64,000 nt of DNA from Sciurus carolinensis. Its lineage: Eukaryota; Chordata; Mammalia; Rodentia; Sciuridae. The translations under genes and the position numbers were made by a program. Shown here one piece after another: positions 48,756 to 60,417 of the stretch. The first letter of the stretch is position 1. Every line of letters starts with the position of its first letter. Below the pieces are notes generated by a model that saw only the letters and a program-made list of their open reading frames with translations, did not search any database and had not been told where the DNA came from. Location: positions 95,404,932 to 95,468,931 of the forward strand of contig NC_062232.1 in NCBI RefSeq assembly GCF_902686445.1, in the 5' to 3' direction.

Positions 48756-49094
48756 TGTGTTAGTCAGCTTTTCATCACTGTGACCAAAGATCTGAACAAG
48801 AACAACTTAAATGAAGAAAAATTTATTTTGGGCTCACGGTTTCAGATGTCCAGTTCATGGGTAGCTGACTCATCACTCTGGGCCTGAGGTGAGGCAGCAC
48901 ACCATGGTGGAAGGGCATGGCAGGGGAAAAATGTTCAGCTCACAGCACCCAGAAAACAGAGAGAGAGAGAGACAGAAGAGCCAAGGACAAGATATATAAT
49001 CCCCAAGGGTATGCCCCCAGTGAACCACTTCCTCCAGTCATGCCCCACCTGCCTACAGTTACCACCCAGTAGTCTGTTCAAATGATTAATCCAG

Positions 49095-49328
49095 GCCGAG
49101 TATGGTGGCACACACCTGTAATCCCAGCAGCTCGGGAGGCTGAAGCCAGAGGATGGAGAGTTCAAAGTCAGCATCAGCAACTTAGCAAGGCCCTAAGCAA
49201 CTCTGCGAGAACCTGTGTCTAAATAACAATACAAAAAAAAAGGGGGGGGGGGTTTGGGGATATAACTCAGTTGGTAGAGTGCTTGCCTTGCATGCACAAA
49301 GCCCTGGGTTGAACCCCCCAGCATCACA

Positions 49329-49372
<44 letters not shown>

Positions 49373-49450
49373 AAGGTGTTGAGTAGGTGGCTTAGTGGTT
49401 AAGTGCTCCTGAGTTCAATCCCTGGGACCTAAATAAATAAAAAAGAAAAA
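49095..49450 (+). repeat. MEN (B1-dID) SINE split by an ID SINE
   Basis: B1 half at 49095-49237 (gagtatggtggcacacacct...). ID half resumes at 49367 (gtaggtggcttagtggttaa...gttcaatccctgggacc). The linker aatacaaaaa is duplicated on both sides of the inner SINE. A (ta)n tail lies at 49456-49473. Confidence 0.88.
49238..49366 (+). repeat. ID-type SINE nested in MEN
   Basis: A g-run, then ggggatataactcagttggt...gggttgaaccccccagcatc, a (ca)n and long poly(A) tail. Target-site duplication aatacaaaaa (49228 and 49365). Confidence 0.9.
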
Positions 49451-49599
49451 AAAAATATATATATATATATATCTCCATTAAATGGAGTAGTCCACTGATG
49501 AGGTTAAGGCCCTTGTAATCTAATCAGCTCACTTCTGAACATTCTTGCATTGCCTCATACATGACCTTCTGGGGGACACCTCAAATCCAAACCACTGTA

Positions 49600-50320
49600 A
49601 ACTCTTAAGATGTAAGTTGGGTCCCTAAATAAAAATTCTGAGGTAAAGACAAGTGTGAAGGATATTTATTGGGGAAAAGTTAGACAACTAAGAAATATAA
49701 ACAACAAAAACAGTCATGCTTGGCTTCCCTGAGAAGCTTTGAATTTGAGGATATCCTCTCAATGTCTTTCTAAGTTGAGGATACCAATAATAGCCACAAT
49801 AAGAGGTACAGAGGACAAGGTTCAGAAGGGTGCCACTGCCTTTAAGAGAAATGTAAACCTTAGGTAAGGCTCTTCATCAGCGGCAACTCTCAAAGAGGAC
49901 TTGACATAACTGAGAGCTGTCAGCCCATAACCATGGCAGCACTTGGGTGACATCCTGGCAGAGAATCACAGCATCCATGACAAACGAGGTATTTATTGGG
50001 TAGAAGATGATTCATCACACCATGGTCTGTTTTTGAAAGACTTGACTTCTGACCAAAAGTGTGGTATTTCCCACCAAATAATTCTCCGATTTTCTATATA
50101 TACTAACTAGATAGCCTACATTTCAATTCATTTCCGAATTAAAAGAATAAAATCAATCTATCAAAGAACAAAAAAATCACATTTATTTTGGGCTAGTTGG
50201 GATGACCATATGGGAAAACACAGACTCAAGTGGTTTTGAAAATATGCTCTGAGGTTTTACAAAATGGCACCTGCATTTATAGCTTTAAACCTCAGGAGGG
50301 GTTGGAAATTACATCACTTG
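49600..50320 (-). repeat. LTR-like sequence, family unresolved
   Basis: Antisense poly(A)-signal-like motifs (tatttattggg at 49662 and 49991; tttattttgggc at 50181) and spacing suggest decayed LTRs. No gene seen. Confidence 0.35.
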
Positions 50321-50754
50321 TGTTCTAGTTAACTTTTCATCGCTTTGAACTAAATAGCTGACCAGATCAGCTTAGAGGAGGGAAAGTTTATTTGGGGTTT
50401 ATGGTTTCAGATTTGATTCCATAGACAGCTGACTCCATTGCTCTGGGTCTGAGGTGAGGCAGCACATCATGGGAGGCGAGCCCAGCAGAGGAAAGCTGCT
50501 CAGTTCAAGGCAGGGTTAGAAAGCAGAGAGTAAGAGAGTGAGAAGGGGCCACAGGGAAGATACACCCTCCACCAGCATACCCTCAATGACCCACCTCCTT
50601 CAACTATGCCCCAACTGCCCATAGTGACCATCTAGTCAGTCCATGCAAACTAAGATTGACTGATTAGGTCACAGTTCTCACTATCCAATCACTTTACCTC
50701 TGAACACTCCTGCATTAACAGGAGCTTTTGAGAACTTCATATCCAAACACAATA
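50321..50754 (-). repeat. ERVL-MaLR LTR, antisense, complete
   Basis: tgttctagttaacttttcat...cttcatatccaaacacaata, flanked by the 5-bp duplication acttg (50316 and 50755) expected of MaLR. Sister of the LTR at 48756. Confidence 0.78.
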
Positions 50755-51870
50755 ACTTGTTATTCAGGAATTGATTGGTGCTGACAAAAGTTAAGCCAAT
50801 TGGTAAGAACGGGATTGAGTGTGGTTTCAGTTTGTGGGTAGTTTGGAGGAAAGGGACCACTGTACAGAAAGCCAGCAGTGGTAAGCTATGTTTCAAAGGT
50901 CAACCTGCATGGAAGTGGAGTGATAAATATCTGTAGCCCAGTTCAAAGGTTCAGCTGCAGAGAAGTCTGAGATCTGATTAACAGTGGACCCCCAAACTCC
51001 ATTTTAATTGCCCCAAACCAATACTAACCCTTTTTCCTCCTTGAAATTTCTCACACTACCTGAAGTCAGCACATGTTTCATAGGTTAAGGGCCCAGTCCC
51101 ACAAGATTGCCTCTTTCCCACTTCAGATACAACTTGCAAATATTGTGTACCTAGGCTACCCACACTTCCATCCACCTTGGTTACAAATTGCAGGTTCCCA
51201 TAAACCCCTTCATCCTCAGGCTTTCTATTATAGCTCATAAAATTCACTGAAATGCTTTAATCATGTTCACCAGTTTATTATAAAGGATACAAATGAATGG
51301 CCAAAAGGAGAGATATATAGGACAAGGTCTGGAAAGGTCCCAAGTGTGAGAATTTCTATCTACATGGAATTAGGGTGCAACCTCCTGACCCATGTATGAG
51401 TTCACCAATCTAGAATTCTCTGAATCTTATGGTTTAGGAATTTTATGGAGGAGTTGCAGTGCAGAGCAGCAAGGGCTATATTCAAAGCATAAAGTGGACA
51501 CTGCTACATTTCCCCACTGTCATTTTCTATATTCCATTTCTATAGAAAAATGGATGATGACATCTCCAAACTGCTTCCCACTGAAAGGGGACAAACCTGG
51601 CGGGGAGTAATCCAAAGTCCTTGTTCTCTATCAGGTGGGATATGGACAGTTAAGGGTATTCACCATCAGAACAGTCCAGAGGTCCACAGTGGCAGTTGGC
51701 GGGTGACTGGACAGGGCATACATAGGGCAGGGATCATGCTAGGACAACAATAAACAAGATAGCAAAGCATTACACTTTTGTAAACAGTTAGCACAAAAGC
51801 AATTAGTATTTCAGACAGTCTCTGAAAACCATGAAGACAGTAACTCATATCAGTGGAAAACAGATCAAGT
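50755..51870 (-). repeat. LTR-like sequence, antisense, family unresolved
   Basis: Blocks such as gcaggttcccataaacccct (51190), caccagtttattataaagga (51270) and gacaaggtctggaaaggtcc (51320) are phrases I recall from an ERV LTR in antisense. The MaLR at 50321 appears inserted into it. Open frames (51392, 51550) are not genes. Confidence 0.45.
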
Positions 51871-52325
51871 TTATCAATGCAGGAGATTAGGAAAATTTGT
51901 AGGTCTATGAGATCAGGCTCAAATTAACTCAGGACAAACTTGTGACTCTGGAGTCCTTTGTGATCATTATTATTAGGCATTTCCACACAAGAACACTTCC
52001 TTTATAGCCTCCAACTTTACTTACTTTTGGAAGAGTTGACACAGTGTACATCTTAAGTTACAGTTTAAAAAAAAAAAACATTGTTTTTCCTTTTAAATGT
52101 CTATGTAGGACTGTGGTTAGGCTATACTTTCTCCCAGGTGTTTAAGACCAAGTTGGTCAAAACTGACCTTGTTCCTGTCTACTCTTTAAGTGTCTGCTGA
52201 GATTCCTTAGAGATCACTATTGAGGATGTGTGTGAAGTGTCCTGGCTCCTTTAGCTTTCCTGTAACAGTGGTACCATCTGCCAGGATGGGTCAGGGTCAT
52301 CTGACCATATGTGGCTTCTCTTGGA

Positions 52326-52477
52326 AGCATCAGGGGCATTTCCTTCTCCAATGACCTTGTTTTTGCAGAATGTGCACTGGTTGGCTTTCTGTTCTCTAGG
52401 GTCCTCTCAATCTTCCTGATCAGCAAATCAGATGACTCACCAGAGTTGCAGGGCCCAGAGAGGGGTCCCATCATCAC
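52326..52477 (-). pseudogene. Retroviral gag nucleocapsid remnant (frameshifted)
   Basis: On the minus strand two Cys codons (52374-52376 and 52365-52367) spaced C-x2-C are followed, one reading frame over, by the His and last Cys (52351-52353 and 52336-52338) of a C-x2-C-x4-H-x4-C knuckle. One base is missing between the second Cys and the His, so the finger is dead. Confidence 0.65.
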
Positions 52478-55259
52478 TCTGGCTGAACTTAGAGGGCAAG
52501 GGCCAAAATGTTGGCTGCTTTTTCCTTAGCCCATTTACTTCCTTGACTTTGGTCTCCACGTTTTTGGTTTTAAACACCTAGCCAGTTTCATCAGTCTTAA
52601 AGAGGAAGTAACATGTTATAACTTCGATATCTATAATTTTACAGTTACCCCTTTCATTTAATTGGGTTTGGGGTTAGTATTAGTACTGGAAGACATTATA
52701 TACTATATGTCCTGTAGAAGATGGCTTATTATCTCAAATTAACCAGGTAGTCTTTTTTTTTTTTTTTTTTTTTTTTTAAGCAGTACCTCTGCAAAACACT
52801 AACAGGCAACAGTTATAAAATTTACAAGGAAAATACAAAATGAAATTAACAGAGCAATAACATATTCAGTTTGTGTAATAGCTATGAAGGAAGAAAAACA
52901 ACTTTTATAATCTTGAACATTTGCTTAGTTATATATTATATTCCCTGTTTGAGATCACACTAATTTCTACAACAAAAATCAATCTTTTGAACACAACTAC
53001 AATGAGTTGAAGTCTAGCCTATTTTGGAGTTATTCTAACATGGAGTAAGGTGGGAGGCAGATGCTCATCTCAGGTAAGGTGAGACTCTTCATGAATAACA
53101 ATACAACATTATATCTGAAACATGAATCAAAGAAAGGCTAGGAGAGATTTTTCACTTTCTTTTTGTGGAAAAAATGGCAGAATGCTTCCATGTTTCACAA
53201 TGTCACCTTTAAACAGATCAGGCTCTCCTCTTTATCTTCCAAAAATGTATTTAAATTCCAATTTCAGTGTGAAGAGTAACACAAATTGTATATATAATGT
53301 GTTGACAACAGGTTACTTTATCCAGTTATAAAATATTAAAGACATGAATAAATTCCAACCAAATTTGTTATTTCTATACAAATATGAGACTTTTGCTACA
53401 GATGATTTTAGTTTGGAGAACACCAACTTGGCAAAATGCTCTCCTGAACTTTACATTTAATTAAGTTTAACTTTGAAAGTATAATTTAGAATCCATGATG
53501 TATGGTAACAATAATCACAGGTCTGCATGGGTTAACAAAAAAATCAAAGGATAGTCTTAAATCTCTTATACATTTAGAAAACAGTGTTAATGATCAGAAA
53601 TTGACTTACACAAAGTAAACAGATATAAGACAGGTTTTTCAAATGACAATGTGGCCCTTCTATGTCAGATATAATGTATAAAAGCATTTATTGGTTATCT
53701 TGCCAGTAAACTTACATAAATTTTCACTTTATAAACTTTTACATAACACTTAGATGAGGCTTAGGTAGAGTTCACACATACATACATATACCTACTCACA
53801 TATATTTAGGGTGTCAATTATATTATTATAACCTAAGTAACAGTTGTTTATTTAACCAGTTACAAAGTAATCATTTATGACTTTAAAACGGGTACAAGCC
53901 ATAATTCCTTTAAGACTTAGTTTCCCCAAGTAATAAAACCTAACAAATACAAGAAAATTATTTTGATAGATAAAAGCAGATCAATGTTTTAAACTTTGCT
54001 TCATATCAGTACATTAAAGTTCAAATAATTTGGACTGTGCTACTTATAGCCAATTTAATCATAAACAAGAACTTTTCAAGATTTACATTCCTCAAACCTT
54101 CTGCAACTTACTTAGACATTCACAACTTTACATCCTTAGTTTTATCTTCTTTCATCTTGGACTTTAGCCCAAGAATATTACTTTACCAGACAAAATACTT
54201 TCTCACCTAGAAACATTTTTTTTTTACCTTCTAATTTTCCAAACTAAAATCTACTTTGATACCTATAAATTTCTTTTTTATGTTCTAGTTTTGGATCCTT
54301 TCTTAAATTCATATTCTGAAATAATCCTTATGAATGTTATCTGTGCATTTAATTTACACAACAAATTTTATCCCAGGAGAAGGATCAGACAATCTGGCAT
54401 ATACAAAAACTGTGTCTTAATCTTTTCTCTCACAGGTAGCATCCAAGAGGTTGGAACACAGGATATTTTTGAGCCTGACCTGTTTGTCTTATCTTTATTA
54501 TGATGCCATCAACTTTTAGTGAGTTCCCCACTGTCAATTGCATCCAGAGGCTTCTTTGGGGCTTTTTCTTATACTAGGAATATTGATATACAACAGAGGA
54601 GGCCCTTTCCATCCTTTACTTTGAGCTTCCTTGAAGATCCTTTTACAGATGCTGCCTACAAAACATGACTTGGCCTTTGTTTCTGTCTTTTTCTCTTCTG
54701 GGTACAGTTATTTATTCTGCCAGTCTCCCCAGGCATTTAGTTTGATGGAATACTATTATAGCAAGAATTGTTTTGCCTCAGTGATAAACATCCCCTGGCC
54801 AAATGGGGTGTCCTGCAAGATCTTTAAAGGAGAAACTATTCCTGTCCCCAGGTCATAAACCGACAATTCTGGAACCTATTACCACATTCTTTGTGGCCGG
54901 CAGTCACCGCCCTCCATGGGCAAAAGGGGTTGAAAGGCAGGGCAAAGATCAAGTTCTCTTTAGCCATTTTCCTACAGCTAGACAACTTTTGGGGGATTGT
55001 TGCTGTTGTTGTTGTTGTTTGCTGTTTGTTTTTTAGTTTAGGGCTATTGTTCTTGACCACAGTGGAATGATCTGTAGCTTCCTGGGGCCAGGCTGAAAAA
55101 CTGCTGGAAGTGCCAGCACTGGGTTTAAAATTTTTAGATCTTTTTAACCCTTTCTTCTGGTGTCCTGCTAATCTTTGTACACCAGAGGCAGTGTGCCTTT
55201 TGGCACCTTCAACATCCTGACAATTCAGACCCCTTATGCAATTGCATAAAGGTACATGC

Positions 55260-55445
55260 AAAATCAACATCAAGGTTGTATAATAATCCAGAAAAACCAT
55301 CCAAAGGTCAGATTGTTACAGTAAACTGTCTTTCTCTTATTCAGGCTTATACCTATAAGTGGCCCATTCAGTCAAGATCTCTCTGCTCAAGACCCTACTG
55401 GTAAGATCAATGCAGCATGGCCCATGTCTTAAAGGGACAGTAACA

Positions 55446-55484
<39 letters not shown>

Positions 55485-55920
55485 ACAAACACACACACAC
55501 ACACCAACCACACAGATGAGAGAGGATCACCAAAACCAGTGCTAACAGAGAGGAATGTTTAAAACGGACAGACCTGCACATACAAATTTCTTCCACTTAC
55601 TTTACCTTTGACAGACCAACTCCACCTGCAAGATTGTATAATAATCCAGAAAGCTATTTGAAAGCCAGATCATTACAATAAAACATCTTAGACAGGTTTA
55701 TACCTATAGGTGGCTCTTCAACTCATTTTACCTCTGACAGACCAACTCTAATTGCAAGATCATACAAAAAAGAAACATAGAAACAACCAGAGAGAAGCCC
55801 CAAAACCATGACCAACAGATAGACACCTTTACATTTATCAGTCAAGATCTTTCCTAAGAGACTTCCTATAGGATCAGTGCAGTATTGGTCATGTCTTAAA
55901 AGGGACAGTAAAAGATACAA
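55260..55920 (-). repeat. Degenerate tandem repeats with (CA)n
   Basis: The phrase gcaagattgtataataatcc recurs, diverged, at about 55268, 55628 and 55739. A second phrase (cagtcaagatct...catgtcttaaa-gggacagta) occurs at 55370-55443 and 55836-55911. A (ca)n tract fills 55447-55504. Confidence 0.75.
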
Positions 55921-56492
55921 AAAAAAAAAAGACAACCAGAAGGAATTCCCAAACCCAAGGCCAACAAACAGATAAGAATCTAGAACAAATAAGAAGGATC
56001 CCTAGATTCTTGTGTCCCACTTAACCATGACTCCTACACCAGTGGTGCCACGGATGTCCCCAGAAAGAGGGACCAGATGGTCTCACAAAGAGGAACCAGA
56101 TATGTGGAATCAAGGGTCTTGGTATGCACACTGGGGGACTTACCAAATGGCCAAGGGTGTCTCTACTGAGTTCAGTTTCCTTTTTCTCAAAGTGGACTGT
56201 GATGGGGCAAACTGTACCATTCAGGGAGAGAAGGCGGGAGTTCCCTGAAGCAAAAAGAGCTTCAGCAACTGCTGGGATGGTCCTTCAGTCCCTCCCTTTA
56301 CTCACAGGAACAGCTTCTCTGGTTAGACCATAGGCAAACTCCCCCGTCTTCTAACTCTCCAGAAGTTGGCTCTCATTAAGTTCACCAGCACCATGAATCC
56401 TCAGCATGGAAGTGGGGTTCCTTGGAGAGTCAGGCCTGTCCAAGAAAGTTGCAGTGGGGACTGCTCTTGGGTCCCTTTATGGTCACTGAATT

Positions 56493-56767
56493 TGTTGCCA
56501 AAAGCTCAGTCCTTGTCCCCAATGTCAATCCAATAAAGACAGTTTTCAGAAAAAGGAAAAAGAAGGTTTATTGCTTTGTTAGCAAAGGAGAAATACCGGG
56601 GACTCCTGTCCCAAAGTCTGTGATTCTCATGTGTGAAGATCTTGAGAAACTGGACTGAAACACACAGAGGGAAACTTTATGATCCCTTTTTTACCTTTCT
56701 ATCTTAAACAATTATACCAAAACCAGTTTCACTTGGCCTGTTCACTGGTTCTGTGTTCCAAAACACA
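56493..56767 (-). repeat. Candidate LTR of the antisense ERV
   Basis: On the minus strand it begins TGTG and ends CA at 56493, with an AATAAA-type signal near 56575 and a second AATAAA near 56531. Short for an LTR; I could not assign a primer-binding site next to it. Confidence 0.4.
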
Positions 56768-56779
56768 ATATCCTTTTAT

Positions 56780-57000
56780 TATTAATTTTATAATAATTGT
56801 CATTTATTGAGCACTGGCAATGTACCAGACACAAATATGCTTTGTTTTAAGTAGATAGCTTGGTACATTTAAAATTTCCACTTGACTCATTACTGGGGAA
56901 ACTGAGGATCACAGAGGTAAAGATACTTTGCCTAAGTCATACTGCTGAAAGGAACAGAGGTGGAACTGTCTGATTTCTAAGCTCATGCTGTTCCTGGTCT
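56780..57000 (+). repeat. MIR SINE (MIRb-like)
   Basis: gtcatttattgagcactggc, then ggggaaactgaggatcacag and cttgactc-type blocks in consensus order. Confidence 0.8.
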
Positions 57001-57656
57001 GGTATGTGTCTTTCTTAGTGTCACTTACACAAAACTGGCTTTCCCAGAACAGAAAATGTAACTATCTCAGAGTGCATCTTACCAAGTATTACTATTGCAA
57101 AATGGGCTGAGGAAGTACCTAAGTATAGAAGAGAGAAATCAGCCTTTTAAAATTCATTCACTGCTGCAACTAAAATTAAAAAATGATCATGTGTATCTTA
57201 CTGTAAATCCTATCTTGAAGAGGACCTGCCCTGAAAGAAGTCAGAAACAGAGACAAGGACTGAACTGCTGTAACATGAGATTCACAGTAATGAGGCAACT
57301 GTAAAATCCCCGAAAGACTCCACTCTCAGAAGAGACTTGTTTATACTTAAGATGAAAGATAATTTTATTGTGTTGGAAACACAGTAAAATAATAGTGATG
57401 ATACATATCAAGAAGTAAATGCTGCTCTAACATAAAAGAAAATACCATTACTATTTCAACAAATTTATTCTAACATGAATAAAACTTTCCTGGCTAAAAA
57501 ATCTAATACATTATCTAAATGTTTAATTCATTAATTAAATATATACTTTTATGCATAAAACAAGCTTAAGTCCTATTAACTGGAGTACTCTTTCTGTGTA
57601 GAAGACTATAACAGAGGCAGTCAATGTAAAGACTCAAAGGGAAAAAGAAACCAGGA
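57001..57656. other. Intergenic, no gene recognised
   Basis: AT-rich single-copy sequence. The 69-codon frame at 57095 has no domain. Confidence 0.5.
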
Positions 57657-58010
57657 TGCTATAGTTTGGATCTGAAATGTCTCCCAAAGATCCTAAGAGT
57701 CTTAGACCCAACTTGGCACTACTGGGAGGTTGAAGAAACTTTCAGAGTTAAGGCCTAGTATGAGGTCCTTAGATAACTGGGGGCATGCCCCCGAAATGGA
57801 TAGTGGGACACTGGCTTCTTCCTCTTTGTTTTTGATCCTTAGCTCATGATACGAGTAGTTCTGTTTCATTATAGGCTTCCGCCACAGGACCAATACAATG
57901 AGGCAAATTGATCATAGAATACAACTTCCAAAACTGTGAGGCAAAATAAACCTTTTGTCTTTGTAAGTTGATTATCTCTGGTATCTTGTTATAGCAATCG
58001 AAAACTAACA
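57657..58010 (+). repeat. ERVL-MaLR LTR, sense, complete
   Basis: Begins tgctatagtttggatctgaa and ends ttatagcaatcgaaaactaaca, the classical MaLR LTR ends. aataaacctttt at 57948 is the poly(A) region. Confidence 0.85.
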
Positions 58011-58159
58011 TACCGATGAAACATTCAATTCTAAAACCTACTAGAACATTAGATTATGGAGTTGGCAATTATTTACATGAAACCTGCTTCTAGAGTCTAA
58101 TTTTGATATCTTTACTGTATGGTCAGGGTTTTCGTCATCATTGTTCTTATTGTTTTGTT

Positions 58160-58246
58160 TTTGTTTGATACTGGAGATTGAATTCAGAGCTTCACTTATG
58201 CTAAGTACACACTCTACCACTGAGTTACAGTCCCACTCCACTGTAT
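58160..58246 (-). repeat. ID-type SINE
   Basis: tgatactggagattgaattc...ctctaccactgagttacag on the minus strand. Confidence 0.8.
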
Positions 58247-58251
58247 TTTTT

Positions 58252-58448
58252 TTAATCAGAGATTGAATCCAGGGGTGCTTAACCACTGAACCACTTTCCT
58301 AGCCCTTTTAAAATATTTTTTCTAGAAACAGTCCCACTGAGTCACTCAGTACCTCATTAAGTTGCTGAGGCTGACTTTGAACTCACTATCCTCCTGCCTC
58401 AGTCTCTGGAGCTGCTGGGATTACAGGTGTCCACCACCATGCCCAGAC
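58252..58448 (-). repeat. MEN (B1-dID) SINE
   Basis: agagattgaatccaggggtg...ccactgaaccactttcctagc, then a B1 half to gggattacaggtgtccacc. Confidence 0.88.
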
Positions 58449-58488
58449 CCACTGTAGGGTTTTAAAGATAAGTTAACAGATTAATAAG

Positions 58489-58935
58489 TGTCAGGGTGTG
58501 AGAAACATGCTCTCTTGTCCAAAACCAAAGAAGGAACTAAAATACACAAGGAACAGTAAAAAGCAAGGATTTACTTTAATGAGAGTCTTGCATGATCGGG
58601 TGGTCAGGGAGCCCCAGATTGGGAACAACATGTGTTTTATACCCTCAAGTGCAAGATTCCTCTTTGGGTTCCTCATTGGCCGAGTACTATGGGATGCACA
58701 ATCTTCCTGAACATCACCTAGATTTTACTGTCTCCTACTGTGTTATTTAAAGAAATATACCTTTAGTTGTCCCCACCTACCTTTGTTCCCTTGTGGTCGG
58801 AAAGTCCTCCTGGGTTGAGTGCCTTTGGCATGTGCAGAGTTTATCTCTGTGGGTCAGGTGAGGTGAGGGGTGGGTGCTTCTTTCTCACTTCCTGTTTGTT
58901 AAGGGGCTATACATGTTTACACTCTGGTGTTAACA
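58489..58935 (-). mobile_element. Candidate solo LTR of an endogenous retrovirus
   Basis: Read on the minus strand it starts TGTTAACACC and ends CCCTGACA. It has a TATA box (gggtataaaac, 58634-58644) and a cattaaag poly(A)-like signal about 65 nt downstream, in the order U3-R-U5. 447 bp. No internal viral sequence flanks it. Flanking duplications are not obvious. Confidence 0.62.
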
Positions 58936-59612
58936 GTTTTTAACTTTTTATTCTGCTGTTCCCTCCAGTTGCCTTTCTTATGTTCCATGTCATTTTACAT
59001 TTAAAGATAATTCTCTATTTTGAAATTGGACCACCGGGATTTTCTATTTCTTACAAGGGATATAGGTTCTGTTGGAGTTCAGAAATTATACTCCAAAGTA
59101 TGGCACTTTAGCATGCTAAGTACTTTGAATTGAATGAGATTGGAAGTTCTTTGAAGCAGGAAGTTCCCTCTGACCTTCTCTGACCCTCTTTCCTCTCTCA
59201 AAGCGGATCATAGAAACTAGAAATTCCCTCCTGCAGAGCCAGCCATAAAATCTGGAAAGGTCACTCTCTGATCCACCTCTTTTGAACATAGAATATAGGA
59301 CCTTCATTTCACAAGGGCCTTACCACACACCCAGAGGAGAAGGAGTACTAGAGAGGTCAAGAAAAATCTGAAGAAACAGGCCTTGCTAAAGTTCCTCCCA
59401 GTTTATTACCATTAGATCATACCATTTTTGTCCAGTCACATTTCTTCATGGCTCTCCATTTTTCACTGAAGCTAAGCATGAAAGTATACAACTTCTCCTG
59501 GGTCTTTAGGTCTAGGTTTCTGAAGGCTCTCATGTCATATAAAACTTTATTAAATAATTTTTCATACTTTTCTCTTATTAATCTGTTTTATGTTGTTTAA
59601 AGGGCATTGGAC
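58936..59612. other. Intergenic, no gene recognised
   Basis: The phrase catagaaactagaaattccctcctgcagagc (59210) recurs diverged near 59925 (catagaaactagaactccttttccccaaagc), suggesting two copies of one old repeat. The family is unknown. Confidence 0.45.
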
Positions 59613-59798
59613 TACCTGGTGTGGTACACGCCTGTAATCCAGCTATTGGGGAGGCTGAGGCAGGAGGATCACTCATTCAAGGCCAGCCTGGGCAAATTAG
59701 CAAGACCCTGACTCAAAATAAAAATAACAAGGACTGGTGATATATTTGGTGGTAGAGTGTCCCTGGTTAATCTCCAGTCCCAAAAAGGAAAAAAGAAC
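59613..59798 (+). repeat. MEN (B1-dID) SINE
   Basis: ctacctggtgtggtacacgc...ggaggctgaggcaggaggat, then a decayed ID half. Confidence 0.85.
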
Positions 59799-60178
59799 AG
59801 TAAAAGGCCTCAGAAGCATTCTTAGACTCAAGGTTTCTTTCTCCTGTGTGTTGCCCTTCATTCTCCCCCAGAGTGAACAATAGAAACCAGAATTATTCTT
59901 CCCCGAGGCAGGTCATAGAAACTAGAACTCCTTTTCCCCAAAGCAGTCATAAAGCTTAAAAATATCATTCTAATCTTCCCCACATTTCTGTCTAAGAGCT
60001 TGCAATAATGAAATTTTCTGACCTACTCTTCTCTGGCAGTAGGCCAGAAGACTCTCTTTCCAGAGGTGTCCTGCGTCATACTTGGGAGGAAAACATGCTA
60101 CAAGTAAGAGGCCAAGAAGAATCTGAACAGACAAGGTTTGCTGGGTTTCCCCACCCAGTCTATTAGATTATATCCTTT
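59799..60178. other. Intergenic, second copy of an unknown repeat
   Basis: 59860-60130 is similar to 59190-59390 (tagaaact-agaa phrases; aaga-aatctgaa-aga-acagg-tt). No coding potential seen. Confidence 0.4.
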
Positions 60179-60391
60179 GTGCTGGGCACCAGGGTGCACG
60201 CCTATAATCCCAGCAGCTCCAGAGGCTGAGACAGGAGGATGGCAAGTTCAAGGCCAGCCTCAGCAACTTAGTGAGGCCCTAAGCAACTCAGTGAGACTCT
60301 GTCTCAAAATAAAAAAAAACAAAAAGAGCTGGGGATGTGGCTCAGGGGTTAAGCATCACAGGGTTCAATCCCCAGTACTAAAAAGAAAGAA
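60179..60391 (+). repeat. MEN (B1-dID) SINE with target-site duplication
   Basis: Complete dimer: tgctgggcaccagggtgcac...gggttcaatccccagtact. atcctttgtg flanks it (60170 and 60401). The overlapping 101-codon frame is SINE sequence. Confidence 0.92.
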
Positions 60392-60417
60392 ACAAAGATT
60401 GATCCTTTGTGTCCAAT

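Larger units (their letters stand above)
48756..49599 (-). repeat. ERVL-MaLR LTR, antisense, carrying nested SINEs
   Basis: Starts tgtgttagtcagcttttcat and ends ctcaaatccaaaccactgta, the reverse complement of MaLR LTR ends. Includes ctgaggtgaggcagcacacc, also found in the copy at 50321. Interrupted by the MEN at 49095. Confidence 0.75.
51871..56492 (-). pseudogene. Antisense ERV-derived internal region, broken
   Basis: A decayed endogenous-retrovirus body is suggested by a gammaretroviral-type nucleocapsid CCHC remnant at 52333-52376 (minus strand), a candidate 5' LTR at 56493-56767 and leader-like tandem repeats at 55260-55920. Other parts (52600-54550) are AT-rich and unassigned. A T-run lies at 52752-52779. 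The 154-codon frame at 54836-55300 has no recognised domain and includes a Thr/Gln run from (ttg)n. No intact gag, pol or env is visible. Confidence 0.5.

Noticed and set aside
54836..55300. Longest anonymous frame apart from HTR2C (154 codons, minus strand)
   Set aside because: No recognisable domain, low-complexity Thr/Gln run from a simple repeat, and it lies inside a decayed ERV-like block; treated as chance.
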